DNA from: Canna indica
Taxonomy: Eukaryota > Streptophyta > Magnoliopsida > Zingiberales > Cannaceae
Direction of reading: 5' to 3'
DNA length: 64,000 bases
Assembly: GCA_034359265.1 (NCBI GenBank)
Contig: CP136891.1
Span: 50,026,001-50,090,000, forward strand
The position numbers were made by a program, and so were the translations under genes. Of this stretch, positions 21,819-32,450 are shown piece by piece; within the stretch, counting starts at the first letter, position 1, and every line of letters starts with the position of its first letter. The notes below the pieces were generated by a model that worked only from the letters and a program-made list of their open reading frames with translations, made no database searches and had not been told where the DNA came from.

Positions 21819-23314
21819 TGTTGTATAAAATGGCACACTAGAGGGGGGGGGGGGTGAATAGTGTGTTATCTAATTCTATTTGCCTATTTCAGTTTTAGAC
21901 GTTTCTTGAATTATTTAGGCAAATCACAATTTCTCGATAATGATGCAGAAGCAAGAATAAGCCAATCAAGCACAAATAAAATTTAACAATGCTAACATTG
22001 AGATTTATAGTGGTTCGGCCCCAATGCATACTCCACTACCTAAGCACCCCGCTTAGGATTTCCAAACTAAGTTTTACTAGATTAATTAGTTTCCCTTATA
22101 CAGAGGACTTTGACTCGAAGAGTCTCACTCTCAACCTAAGGCACTTCTACACCCGAAAGTCTCCGCCTTCTTATCAAGAGCACTCTTCCACCTCAACCCT
22201 AAGGGACAACTAAAAACTAACCAAGTAAACTATGTTTACACAAGTGGCTTTACACACCACTTAAATCCAAGACCTAACACTAGGTCTTCTTACAATTCAA
22301 ATACAATGAGATGAAGAACAAATTAAAACAAAAATTATTACAAGAAGAGGAATGACAACTTATCACACTTAAACACCTCTTCTTTCCACCCCTAACCGAC
22401 TTGTTGAACCCTTTGAAGGAGAGCTCTTTTGACAGCAAGGGATCAAGCGTTAGGCTGATGAATGTTGACGCGTTGAAGCTTGAAGGATGTTATGGAATCA
22501 CTCTTTGAAGGTTTTCTTGCATCCAAAAATCTAAGAGAGAGAGACAAAAGAGGTTAGAAGAGGTATTTATAATCCTCAACTAAAATAGGGCGTCAACAGG
22601 CATAAATTTTACCATTACCGACGCCCGGTCGATGGTTTGGTCGATCATCGGTCGACCGACCAATCATTCGCCAAGCTCTCTGTGAGTGTTACGCGCCATT
22701 CGGTCGATCGATGGGTCGACCGACTATCGCGAGATTGGCAATCCCGAATCAGTCGACCAATCGATTGACCGAATCAGTGATGCCAAATCGCATGATTCGC
22801 GATTTTCCATCTGGTCGACCGATCGGTTGATCGATGAGCATTCTGCCACATTTTGGCTTCGGTCGGTCGACCGGTCGATCGACTGACGCAGCCCTTCTGT
22901 GAATTCTTCACTAATTTTGGTCAACCGACAGGTCGATCGAATAGCTACTGCCTCTTTTGCGCATCATTCGGTCGATCGACCGGTCGATCGAATTGCCTGC
23001 TGCCACTACTTAACACCATTCGGTCGACTGTCTAACCAGAGCTGGAAACTTTTATTTTGGCTTTCTCATTTCGCGCTTGGTTTTTCGGCTTCGTTCTTTA
23101 GCGTGCTTTAACTTTAAAGGATTCTCCATGCTATCCAAAATATTTTTGATGCACGCATTGATCTGTTTTTGAGATTGATTGAGAGACAAAAGGCTTGACA
23201 TATCTTTCATCGATCCTGCAATTTTCATACTTCAAGCACTTGTTAAATAGGTTTGTTATCATCAAAATAATCATAAGGAGAATAAAGCATGAAGGAGGAA
23301 CCCTTCAGCTAACA
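21819..23314 (-). repeat. 3' LTR of element C
   Basis: It runs from TGTTGTATAAAATGG to TTCAGCTAACA on the plus strand. It contains a 12-base G run close to its inner-RNA end, the GGTCGACC/GATCGATC cluster (about 22620-23030) and a TATA box read on the minus strand from GGTATTTATA (22562-22571). Confidence 0.88.
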
Positions 23315-23328
23315 ATCTCCCCCTTTTT
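23315..23328 (-). promoter_or_regulatory. Polypurine tract of element C
   Basis: The minus strand reads AAAAAGGGGGAGAT directly before the 3' LTR. The same tract is at 37064-37077 in element E. Confidence 0.88.
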
Positions 23329-23747
23329 GATGATGACAAACCATTGACGATAAATATCAAGATGAAGTATTGTATCCGATAATTATTATGAAGCATGACT
23401 TGTTAAATGGATACATGGGAGCATCAAGGAAATGAAGTAGTGTATTCAATTAGAGCTCCCCCTATCTATATGCATATATTTTCTAATTCTCCCCCTATCT
23501 ATATGCATGGTACTTGAAATGAAGTATTCTTTTTGTGCTCCCCCTATCGATATGCATATATTTTTAAATTCTCCCCCTTTTGTCATTCATCAAACACAAA
23601 AAAAAATCAAACATAGCAAGCATACATAAAAAGAAAGAATAACACTTACAATACTAATCATCACTTAACATAGTCAACCAAATATATATAAAGTTGAGTG
23701 TGAAATACATGTTCATAAGATGAATAACATCAATACATCAAAGAGGA

Positions 23748-24953
23748 CTAGTTGTCCTCGGGTGGTGGCGGAGGTGGTAGATGTGACTGATAATATTGCC
23801 ACATCTCATCCACTCTCCCATACATTTCATCAACTTGATGACCATACTCATCAATTTGCTGTCCGTACTGGTCAACACGTTGACCATACTCGTCTATGCG
23901 CTGGCCATGGTCACCAATCATGAAACCATATTCATCCATATGACGCCCGTAGTCGCCAATCTGACAACCGTACTCGTCTATGCGTTATGATGTGCTTTTG
24001 TTCCATTCCATCTGACCGATGTGAAACTCAGCAAAGCGATCCTCCAGATCATTTAGACGCAAAAGGGAAGTGCCAGATGATGAACCTCCACCAGCTTCAT
24101 CTTCCTTCATCTCAGTGTCATGCTCAGGTTGTTCCATAGGTTCTCCTCTCGTTCTTTTGCCACGCTGATTTTCAAGGATCTTCATTCAGCTGAGGGAGGA
24201 TGAATCTATGGCTCTGGGAATGGGCTCTATTTCAAATCTAGACCTATTTACCCTAGCTTCATATATGAAGTGAGAGATCACTGAGGCATATGGCAAGACT
24301 TGCTTTTTCGAGGCATGAACTTCAGCTATGTACCTAAGGATAAGATCAGGGACATCTATAGGATTGTGAGACATGGCAAAGAATAGTACTTTAGAACTCA
24401 TAGTGGTGACCTCATCATAATGACCTGCTCTAGGAAGGATATTATACGAACTGATGAGATGCATGATCCTGGCAGTGGTTGACAGTTTGATGCTTTGGGT
24501 AGGGATCATTCCCTGATAACCCTCAGGACAAATAGTTGACACAACTTCATGAGGAGGAAAATCCTCATGAAAATGATGTGTGGACATCTTATAAATTGAT
24601 CTTCCTACTAGAGGAAACCCAAATTCATCTCTAATGTGGGATTTGGTGATTACTATGGATTTTCCTAGGATTTCAGACCGAAGAATTAAGTCATCACCAT
24701 ACCTTGCCTTTTCTATCACCAGGTTGGAGAAAAATGCTTTTATCAGGATGGGGCATACAGGTACTTGTTTTTCTAGAAACTCTACCCATCCCATGCTAAC
24801 AAGTTTGCCTCTAATATCGAATTGTTCTAAATCACCTAGATTGAATGGACGTGTTTGCAGGATGACTCTATCTACAAACTTAGCAGCTTGTTTCTTGCCT
24901 AAAGAGGTCAATAGGTTATCGGGTAAGGTTGGGAATTTAGTCTTGGGTGTCAT
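23748..24953 (-). pseudogene. ORF2 of element C: plant transposon protein-like domain with heptad-repeat tail
   Basis: From 24953 the frame encodes 255 residues, then TGA (24188-24186) followed at once by ATG, 66 more residues, TAA (23987-23985), and on to 23748, all in one frame, so it was once about 400 residues. The first part resembles the putative plant transposon protein family (Transposase_32-type): an RGKLVSMGW region, a KAFFSNL block near residues 70-76, and a NILPRAGHYDEVT block near residues 175-187, then LILRYIAEVH. The tail is acidic and Ser-rich, then eight heptads of DEYGQRV type, ending in a Pro-rich DNA-unrelated stretch. No catalytic motif is visible, so the role is unknown. 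It sits between gag and the 3' LTR in place of pol. Confidence 0.65.
23790..23987 (-). repeat. 21-bp tandem repeat encoding heptads in ORF2
   Basis: About eight diverged units of 21 bases encode (R/Q/H/M)-(I/V/M)-(D/G)-(E/D/Q)-(Y/H)-G-x. Base changes are mostly conservative at the Asp/Glu, Tyr and Gly positions. A regular 7-residue repeat with a hydrophobic second position could form a coiled-coil. The stop at 23985 falls at the start of the array. Confidence 0.82.
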
Positions 24954-27215
24954 TCTGCAAGATAATTTTGAGGATGATGTAGATGATTAGTTTTAAATGA
25001 GAGATGCATGCTTTTAACACAAATAGAAGAAGGCAAAAAAAATATTCAAAGATCGGCATAGATTCATGCAAGAATAAAAAGATTTTCTCATTAAATTTCA
25101 AGATAAAGAATAAACATAATTTTTTTTTTAAAAAAAGATCAAACAAAATGATCCATAAATGAAAAGATCATACAAAAAAAATTGTTTTGGCTAGAAGAGA
25201 ATAAGAAATATATTTTTTTTTGACCAAAACAAAATTCTTCTAAGAAGGCCAAAGTTAAAGATGAGAAAAACTCATGAAAGAAAACAAGAGAGTTCTTGAC
25301 TAACAATTTTTGACCCCAACAAAATTCTTTTAAAAAGTAAATGTTGAATCATTTGAAGAAGACATGGGATATTGATTTTTGTTAAGAAGAAAAACTCATT
25401 TTTGGAGTAAACATGCCAAAGAGAAATTATTATCCAAGTAAAGTAAGCATGACTCACATTTTTTATGTATGAATCAAGACACATTGAGAGAGTAAGAGAT
25501 GAAGAAATCATGTTTTTGAGAATCACCTCATGAATGATGGATAAAGAAAAGCTTTTTACCTTGGAGAAGAGTCTTGGAGAGGAGGTAGAAACCCTAGAAG
25601 ATGAGAGGAGAGGTCTTAGGTTGGGGCAGCCGGTCGAATGGGCAAGGAATCCCTAGTTTCGGGCTTAAACATTAGGTTTGAACGGCCAGGATTTAATCTG
25701 GCCAAAGAAATGGGTGATCTGGATTGATTTCCGCCCACCGGTCGATCAGGCGATCACAGGCTGATCGACCGCTCGATCTGCCCTGTATTTTTTATCCCTT
25801 AAAAAAATATTTTTGAGACGGTGTGAGCATTCAAATTTTATGAATCTTTTTTACATGAATTAGACTTTATGAGGATTCCAAAAAATCAAGAATCACTCAA
25901 AAATGATATCTCTATAATTTTCTAGAAATTCTACAAGATCTCAGTGGCATTTTTGTAAATATAAGTCATTTATCCACCAATTTCACATTTTGTTAAAACT
26001 TTCTAAATATCAAGATATATTCATTTAAAACTTGTTTGTCAAGTTTGGAGTGAAACTAATGTCGTTTAACCGAGATATGAACTTAGCACGGTTTCATTCA
26101 AAGTATCCTTGAAACCATAAAAGTGCTAAGTATCAAATTTAGCTATCTACTCATGTTTTCTCTAACTTAGGCACTTGGATATCTAACATGAGTGAATCTA
26201 AACATGTTTGTGAAAATTTGAACTTAAACAGAGATTTCTAAGTCAAATTGTTGACTTAGGTCAAAAATTTTCAATTTTGAGTTTCATAAAGTAATCTAGT
26301 TATCACATTGGTTATCTAGACATGAATTTTCAAGTTTATGTGTCTAGACTCATATGATAGGTGTATTTTAAACATGTTTGCCAACCATTAAAAAAAAATG
26401 AGGTCTCTAATGAGAATTCTAACCTAGAGCAAATTTCATCCAATCAAGATATCATGAAATTGCCTAAGTTATCGAAGTTTTACCTACTCATGAACTTTCA
26501 TATATTTATCATGCAAAGACAATCATGAGTATAAAAACATCATTAAACATGAATAATCAATTATTATACAAATATTTTAGCAAAAATTAAGCTCATACCT
26601 CATTCTTGAGAATTTTCCAAACTTTTCATTTCCTTTTTCATTTTCTTCATAGTAGCCTTCCATTTACAATAACTTGCAAGTATACTTCATTAATAGTAAT
26701 CAAACCATATCTACTAGCAAGTTATCATACTAAATAGCAAGGTGAAAGAAAAAAATTTATTTGAGAATTTCAACCTAAGCTAGATAGTTAAAAATTCATT
26801 TCAAGTAAAATTGTCATGAAACCAAAACGAATCGAGAGATCTCAACATATGAAATTTTGAAACATAAGATCTCCAACCCTTCCTATTGGTTGAAAACCGA
26901 AAGGCCACAATGAGCATACGATTTAATACGCAAAGTCGCATGAGCCCATTACAGGCTACATAGGTCTCCGAAGAGATCGGAAAACAAAAAATCAAAAACA
27001 TTTTCCGAAGGACTCTTAACAAGAGCGGGAAAGACAACTCAAATTAAACATGTATCATAACTCCAACTTGAATAGAAAAAACCAAAATAAGGAGATGATA
27101 CCAAACATACCTAGATGCCAATTTTCATACCTATGGCATCATGATGGCTTGAAGTTGCAACCAAAAATGGATTTTTCATTGAAGACCATGGTCAACTTCA
27201 ACACTTCACTTCCTT
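24954..27215 (-). other. Non-coding internal region of element C
   Basis: AT-rich with no domain-bearing frame. It shares motifs with the internal regions of A and E, including the gag-proximal segment with the TTCG hairpin (about 26965-26980) and the AAACATGTTT/ATCATGAGTA series. A short GGTCGATC cluster near 25736-25785 lies outside the LTR, unlike in A and E. Confidence 0.75.
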
Positions 27216-28605
27216 TTATCCTTGTGTGGTAGCTCCCCCTACAAGAGAGCAAGAAACCTTTGGTACCCAAATGCCTTTGGGTCCTTTGGGGTTAGATGAC
27301 CTAGGAATACAAAGTGTCTTAGAAATACTTGGATTCCTTTTAAAAGCACAATCATAGATTGCATGGCCATATGTACCACAACAAAAACAATGTCCATGAA
27401 ACTTTTTATTTTTGCTATGGACATGTGATTTATCACTAGAATGCTTGACATGTGAAACATGATGAGTATGAGCATTCTTAGAGACATCATTCTTCTTCTT
27501 ATGATCATGAGGTCTAAAAGTAGAATGTCTAACATGAGATTTAACATTGGCATAAACATTCTTTTTTGAAAAATCATTTATACTAAAATTCTTAAACGAG
27601 GAAATATTTTTCATTTCATTCACTTTCTTGTTTAGGTTTAGAACTTCGTTTTTTCAAATCAATCATGGAGTTATGTAAAGCATGCAATTGAGTTTTCAAA
27701 GAGTTATTTTCATTCTTTAACATGTCATTTTTGTTTTTCAAATTGTTAGTGTCGATACTTAAAACATCATGGCATGGATTAGAGACACTAATTTTTAGCT
27801 TCTCAATTTCTAGTTTAGCATCATGTAAATGAGAGCTAAGAGTCAAGTTTTCCTTCTTTAATTTTTTGTTTTCTTTATCCTTTTTCACCATCAAGGCATA
27901 CATGATCTTGTATTCGTCTAATAATTCATCAAAAAGAGGATCCGAGGAACTAGATGCATTAGATCTATGATTATGATTATCATGACTAGAAGAAGAGCAT
28001 ACCTCCTCATCAACGTTCATGATGTTAACTTCGTGATGATGGTGTGAGGATGCTTCACTTGAAGTACGTGAGTGAGTGGAAGCATTTGACCTCTATTTTT
28101 CATTGTTCTTCATATTAGGGCAATTCTTTTTCATGTGCCCTTTCTCATTGCATAGGTGACATATCACCTTTCTCTTTCGACTCTTTGTACTTCTTTGGCT
28201 GGATACACTAGTAGCTTCAAGAACTTCATTAGATATAGGAGTATGACAATTGTCATCGTCTCCTTCATTTAGAGTAACGAGTTCTTCAGTTTTAGCATAA
28301 TCATAAAGCATGTTCAAAGTAGCTTAAATATCATATGCAGAAGTACAATGCATGATTTTCTCAAGTATATTATTTTCCAGAGAACAAAATATGCAATTTG
28401 TAGCTTTAGCATTTAACTCAAACATGCTAATTTGTTCTTGGGTCCATGCATTCATATCTTCCTTAGGTTCACTATATCTAATTTTTACCATCTTGAAAAC
28501 ACCCAAACCTTGAGTCTTTAAGAAGGTATACATCCTAGACTTCCAAAGACCAAAGTTTGACTCATCGAACCTAAGAGGTGAAGATGCTACCGACTCTGGT
28601 GCCAT
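27216..28605 (-). pseudogene. Copia gag (element C), interrupted
   Basis: From the ATG at 28605 (MAPESVASSPLRFDESNFGLWKSRM) the frame covers the UBN2-type gag domain to CTSAYDI, where TAA replaces the Trp codon kept in E (DIWATLN). It continues with MNMLYDYAKTEEL, zinc knuckle CHLCNEKGHMKKNC, an in-frame stop near 28094, a coiled-coil (KENKKLKKENLTL) and, after a frameshift near 27618, a His-rich linker, knuckle CFCCGTYGHAIYDC and spacer IWVPK, ending GGATTQG then TGA. Two knuckles, with no protease after the stop. Same stop as A and E. Confidence 0.85.
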
Positions 28606-28660
28606 TTTCTGGATCGAGAGAAAGTGTAGAAGAGATGGTGAAATCTCAGACCACGACCTT

Positions 28661-28672
28661 GCTCTGATACCA
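28661..28672 (-). promoter_or_regulatory. Primer binding site of element C
   Basis: The minus strand reads TGGTATCAGAGC, an exact plant tRNA-Met type site two bases from the 5' LTR end at 28675. Confidence 0.9.
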
Positions 28673-28674
28673 AT

Positions 28675-30138
28675 TGTTGTACAAAATGGCACACTAGAGG
28701 GGGGGGGGGTGAATAGTGTATTATCTAATTCTATTTGCCTATTACGGTTTCAGACATTTCTTGATTTTTTAGGCAAATCACAATTTCTCGATAATGATGC
28801 AGAAGCAAGAATAAGCCAATCAAGCACAAATAAAATTTAACAATGCTAACACTGAGATTTATAGTGGTTCGGCCCCAATGACTACTCCACTACCTAAGCA
28901 CCCTGCTTAGGATTTTTAAACTAAGTTTTACTAGATTAATTAGTTTTCCTTACACAGAGGACTTTGACTCGAAGAGTCTCACTCTCAACCTAAGGCACTT
29001 CCACACCCGGAAGTCTCCGCCTTCTTATCGAGAGCACTCTTCCACCTCAACCCTAAGGGACAACTAGAACTAATCGAGTAAACTATGTTTACACAAGTGG
29101 CTTTACACACCACTTAAATCCAAGACCTAACACTAGGTCTTCCTACAATTCAAATACAATGAGATGAAGAACAAATTAAAACAAAAATTATTACAAGAAG
29201 AGGAATGACAGCTTATCACACTTAAACACCTCTTCTTTCCACCCTTAACCGACTTGTTGAACCCTTTGAAGGAGAGCTCTTTTGACAGCAAGGGATCAAG
29301 CGTTAGGCTGATGAATGTTGACGCGTTGAAGCTTGAAGGATGTTATGGAATCACTCTTTGAAGGTTTTCTTGCATCCAAAAATCTAAGAGAGAGAGACAA
29401 AAGAGGTTAGAAGAGGTATTTATAATCCTCAGCTGAAACAGGGCGTCAACGGGCATAAATTTTACTGTTACAAACGCCTGGTCGATGGTCCGGTCGATCG
29501 TCGGTCGATCGATCGATCGACCGCCAAGCTCTCTGTGAGTATTACACGCCATTCGGTCGACCGACGGGTCAACCGACTGTCGACCAATCGGTCGATCGAA
29601 TTAGTGATACCAAATCGCGCAACTCGCGATTTGCCATCCGGTCGACCGATCGGGCGACTGATCAGTCGATCGATGAGCATTCTGCTACATTTTGGCTTTG
29701 GTCGGTCGACCGACGCATCCCTTCTGCGAATTCTTCACCAATTTCGGTCCACCGACAGGTCGACCGAATGGCTACTGCCTCTTTTGCGCATCATTCGGTC
29801 GATCGAATTGGCTGCTGCCACTACTTAACACCATTCGGTCGACTAGACGATCGACCAAACCAGAGCTGGAAACTTTTATCTTGGCTTTCTCATTTTGCGC
29901 TTGGTTTTTCAGCTTTGTTCTTCAGCGTGCTTTAACTTTAAAGGATTCTCCATGCTATCCAAAACATTTTTGATGCACGTATTGATCTATTTTGGAGATT
30001 GATCAAGAGACAAAAGGCTTGACGTATCTTTCATCGATCATGCAATTTTCATACTTCAAGCACTTGTTAAATAGGTTTGTTATCATCAAAATAATCATGA
30101 GGAGAAGAAAGCATGAAGGAGGAACCCTTCAGCTAACA
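28675..30138 (-). repeat. 5' LTR of element C
   Basis: A direct repeat of 21819-23314 with small indels, mainly in the palindrome cluster (29470-29870) and the G run (10 G here, 12 in the other copy). The TATA box is read from GGTATTTATA at 29415-29424. Confidence 0.88.
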
Positions 30139-31128
30139 TCGCCCCCCTTAGGTATTCCTAGGGTCGGCCCTTCCGATAGCTAAGTTTAGGCCCTAGCGTC
30201 TCTAGGTATCCTTAGGGTTTCAATTCTCTACGTATAGGTTCGTACAAGATCATACTCTTAGGAATCTATCTAATCATGCCATAAAATATATTTCCTAGGT
30301 GTAAAAACATGTCTAAATTTATAAAAATATCATCTTTGGGGTGGTCGGCCACCCTAGGGTTCTTAAGGACCCTCCTAAAGGGGGTGACACACCCTATCTT
30401 CCTTCTTTCCTTGAGATCCCAAACAAGCACCAAGAAACCCCAACCACCATCAAGAATTCACAAGAAATCATCAAGAAAACCAAGGGGTAGAGAGGTGGCA
30501 CAGCAAGGAAAATGGATGGCCAATCGCCCAAAAATCAATCCGATAGAACCATTGCATTCACGATAGAATCCTCGATGTGATTATCCAATTTGATTCATGA
30601 AAAACTCAACGAAAATGATGAAATCCCCATGACATTGGGGCGGCAGCATATATGAGAAAATTGGGGGGAAAGAATGGTAGAACCACTCACCTTTTTGGAA
30701 AGAATGCGAAATCCCTACTCCGGCGGCTCCCCCTCCTCTTGGTGTCACCTCCTCTTCCTCCTTCTCTCTCTTGGGTGGCATACGACAGGAAACAGCAGCC
30801 GTGCACCCTCCTTTGGTTATTTAAGGGTCCTGGCTGGTCCAAATTACCAAGACACCATCGCTTAAGTTATCCGACTAAACTAGCCCATTTCTAACCCGTT
30901 CTAACTCCGATTCGAGTTTCGATTGAACCACTGAATTCATCTCGGGACCGTCTTTCATATTAGCATGATAAATCTCAGAAATAAAATAAATATATTTTTC
31001 CTATATTTTTTTCCATATATGCAGCTTACCCGAATAAATTTCACAACTCTACGCCAATCTGCGCTAACTTTGGCCCACGATTCCTTACTAAGGAATAAAT
31101 TATTATTTTAGGATTTTTGGGCATAACA

Positions 31129-31989
31129 TAAAGGAAGCCGAGCTCCCTTTTGTGGCAGCCGACCTCCACCAAACAGAGAGAGAGAAGAGTGTAGAAGGTG
31201 TTCCGCACTTGACGAGACAGGAAGGTATTTCGATAGAGCCGAGCTAGCACTCGGGAGCCGCCCAGTTCATCGCATTCATTCGTGTGCTCACCGTAGAGGG
31301 TGTTCATCGCTTGGAACCACCTTGGATCCGGAGCAAGATCATGATCTTGGATTCGCGGAGCAGAATACAGAATTCGGTCTTCAAAGGTATAACTCTTGAC
31401 ATAGTATCAATTTAGCCGAGATGCATGGATCCGATTGGGTAGAGGATCGGTTTCTTTTTCCGCTACGCGTAATAAATTTTTGTTACTTATCCAGTCCTCC
31501 ATGACCCAATCGGAACTCCTTCTGATTTGGACGAGCACAAAACTCCTTTTGCGCTCCTCTCTCTCTCTCTCTGCTTGGCTAGAGGTTGGCTGCCACAAAG
31601 GAAGCTCGACTTCCTTTCACAATGAGGTCGTCAGCCTTCAGGAGTTGATCATAGATCCATCAAAAGCATAGGTGGGTATTTATAGACACGCCAATGATGT
31701 TGATCGAGTCTTCTCATTCGTTGATTAATTCAAAGGCATATCTGGAATCATAAAATGATTTTGATACTCGAATAAAATATATCCTTAATAACAATTACCA
31801 AGGATGGATTTTCTAAATTTGAGATGTCAATTTTAATGTATCCTTTAATAACGATTATTAAATATACATTACCCGAATTGTAATCAACGTAATTCCAATT
31901 TTAAATCACATTTAAAATTCAGAATAATTAATTCCCATTTAAAAACTCCTTTTCAATTTCGAAATTAATTTCCAAACTTAACAAGAGAG
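31129..31989 (-). repeat. LTR-like segment in inverted orientation to 14825-15150
   Basis: Read on the minus strand it contains the same AT-rich block and TATA box (TCTATAAATACCCAC at about 31687-31673) as 14825-15140. It then continues with GGCTGCC/GGAAGCCGAGCTCCC leader DNA and CT-rich runs (31553-31572). Only solo LTR S separated the two arms, so before that insertion they lay side by side as a large inverted repeat. Confidence 0.65.
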
Positions 31990-32152
31990 ATCGTGATCTT
32001 GGATTTGTGGAGCAGAATACAGAATTCGATCTTCAAAGGTATAACTCTTGACACAGTATCGATTTAGCTGAGATGCATGGATCCGATTGGGTAGAGGATC
32101 AATTTCTTTTTCCACTGCGTGTAATAAATTTTTGTTGCTTGCCTAGTCCTCC
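31336..32152. repeat. 165-bp direct repeats 31336-31503 and 31990-32152
   Basis: Both copies read ATC(A/G)TGATCTTGGATT, then CGGAGCAGAATACAGAATTC or TGGAGCAGAATACAGAATTC, then a shared run through GAGATGCATGGATCC and TAATAAATTTTTGTT. They differ at roughly one base in twelve. The second copy abuts the gypsy gag piece at 32153. The 486 bases between hold the inverted LTR-like arm. Confidence 0.82.
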
Positions 32153-32450
32153 ATGAACCAACAGGGGCAGCACGAGGCCCTAAGGGAATACCTGAACAGG
32201 TTTCAAGCCATAGTAGTCAAAATTCTCAACTTTGACCCACATATCGAACTCTTCTCCATCTAGCTCGAGCTAAAACCCGGACTCTTTACCAACTAGATGA
32301 CTCTGACAGAGCCCAAATACATGGCTGAGTTTCAGGAGAAGGCCGTTAGCTTCATAAAGATGGATAACTTCGAGAAGGCAAAAATAATGATTGGCAGAAG
32401 AGGCGAAGATCGCCACCTCCACGAGCAGAGCAATAGCCTAGCACATAGAT
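32153..32450 (+). pseudogene. Gypsy (Tat-like) gag, C-terminal core remnant
   Basis: The frame reads QQGQHEALREYLNRFQAIVV and LKPGLFT...MAEFQEKAVSFIKMD, the conserved end of the retrotransposon gag domain (LREYxxRF and the LKPG-x-F block). Internal TAG stops occur near 32262 and 32295. It continues the gag pieces at 5210-5458 and 13619-13850, with about 70-80 residues missing between 13819 and 32153. Confidence 0.7.

Larger units (their letters stand above)
21819..30138 (-). mobile_element. Element C: gag-only copia element with an extra ORF
   Basis: LTRs at 21819-23314 (3', minus) and 28675-30138 (5', minus) share TGTTGTA...GCTAACA ends on the plus strand. The flanks TCGGC (21814-21818) and TCGCC (30139-30143) match at four of five bases. 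On the minus strand the order is LTR, PBS, gag, non-coding DNA, ORF2, polypurine tract, LTR. No pol domain is seen. It inserted into solo LTR S. Confidence 0.88.
15220..31128 (-). mobile_element. Solo gypsy LTR S, interrupted by elements B and C
   Basis: On the plus strand it runs from TGTCACACCCAAAATTCGG to GGGCATAACA and is flanked by TAAAC (15215-15219) and TAAAG (31129-31133), a target duplication with one mismatch. Removing B (15888-21209) and C (21819-30138) leaves about 2.27 kb. The plan matches LTR J at 53887-56322 (2.4 kb): a GTCCAACT-x-GGACTTAGTGAGT block near the start, and a TTCGAGTTTCGATTGAA-like block near the end. No internal region is attached, so it is a solo LTR left by LTR-LTR recombination. 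The orientation is taken from J. Confidence 0.82.

Noticed and set aside
22700..23030. CRISPR-like spacing of palindromes in LTR C
   Set aside because: Plant nuclear DNA; repeats are irregular in length and spacing, and lie in an LTR present in several copies.
24634..24990. A plus-strand frame of 118 codons
   Set aside because: It is the shadow of ORF2 of element C on the opposite strand; no recognisable domain.
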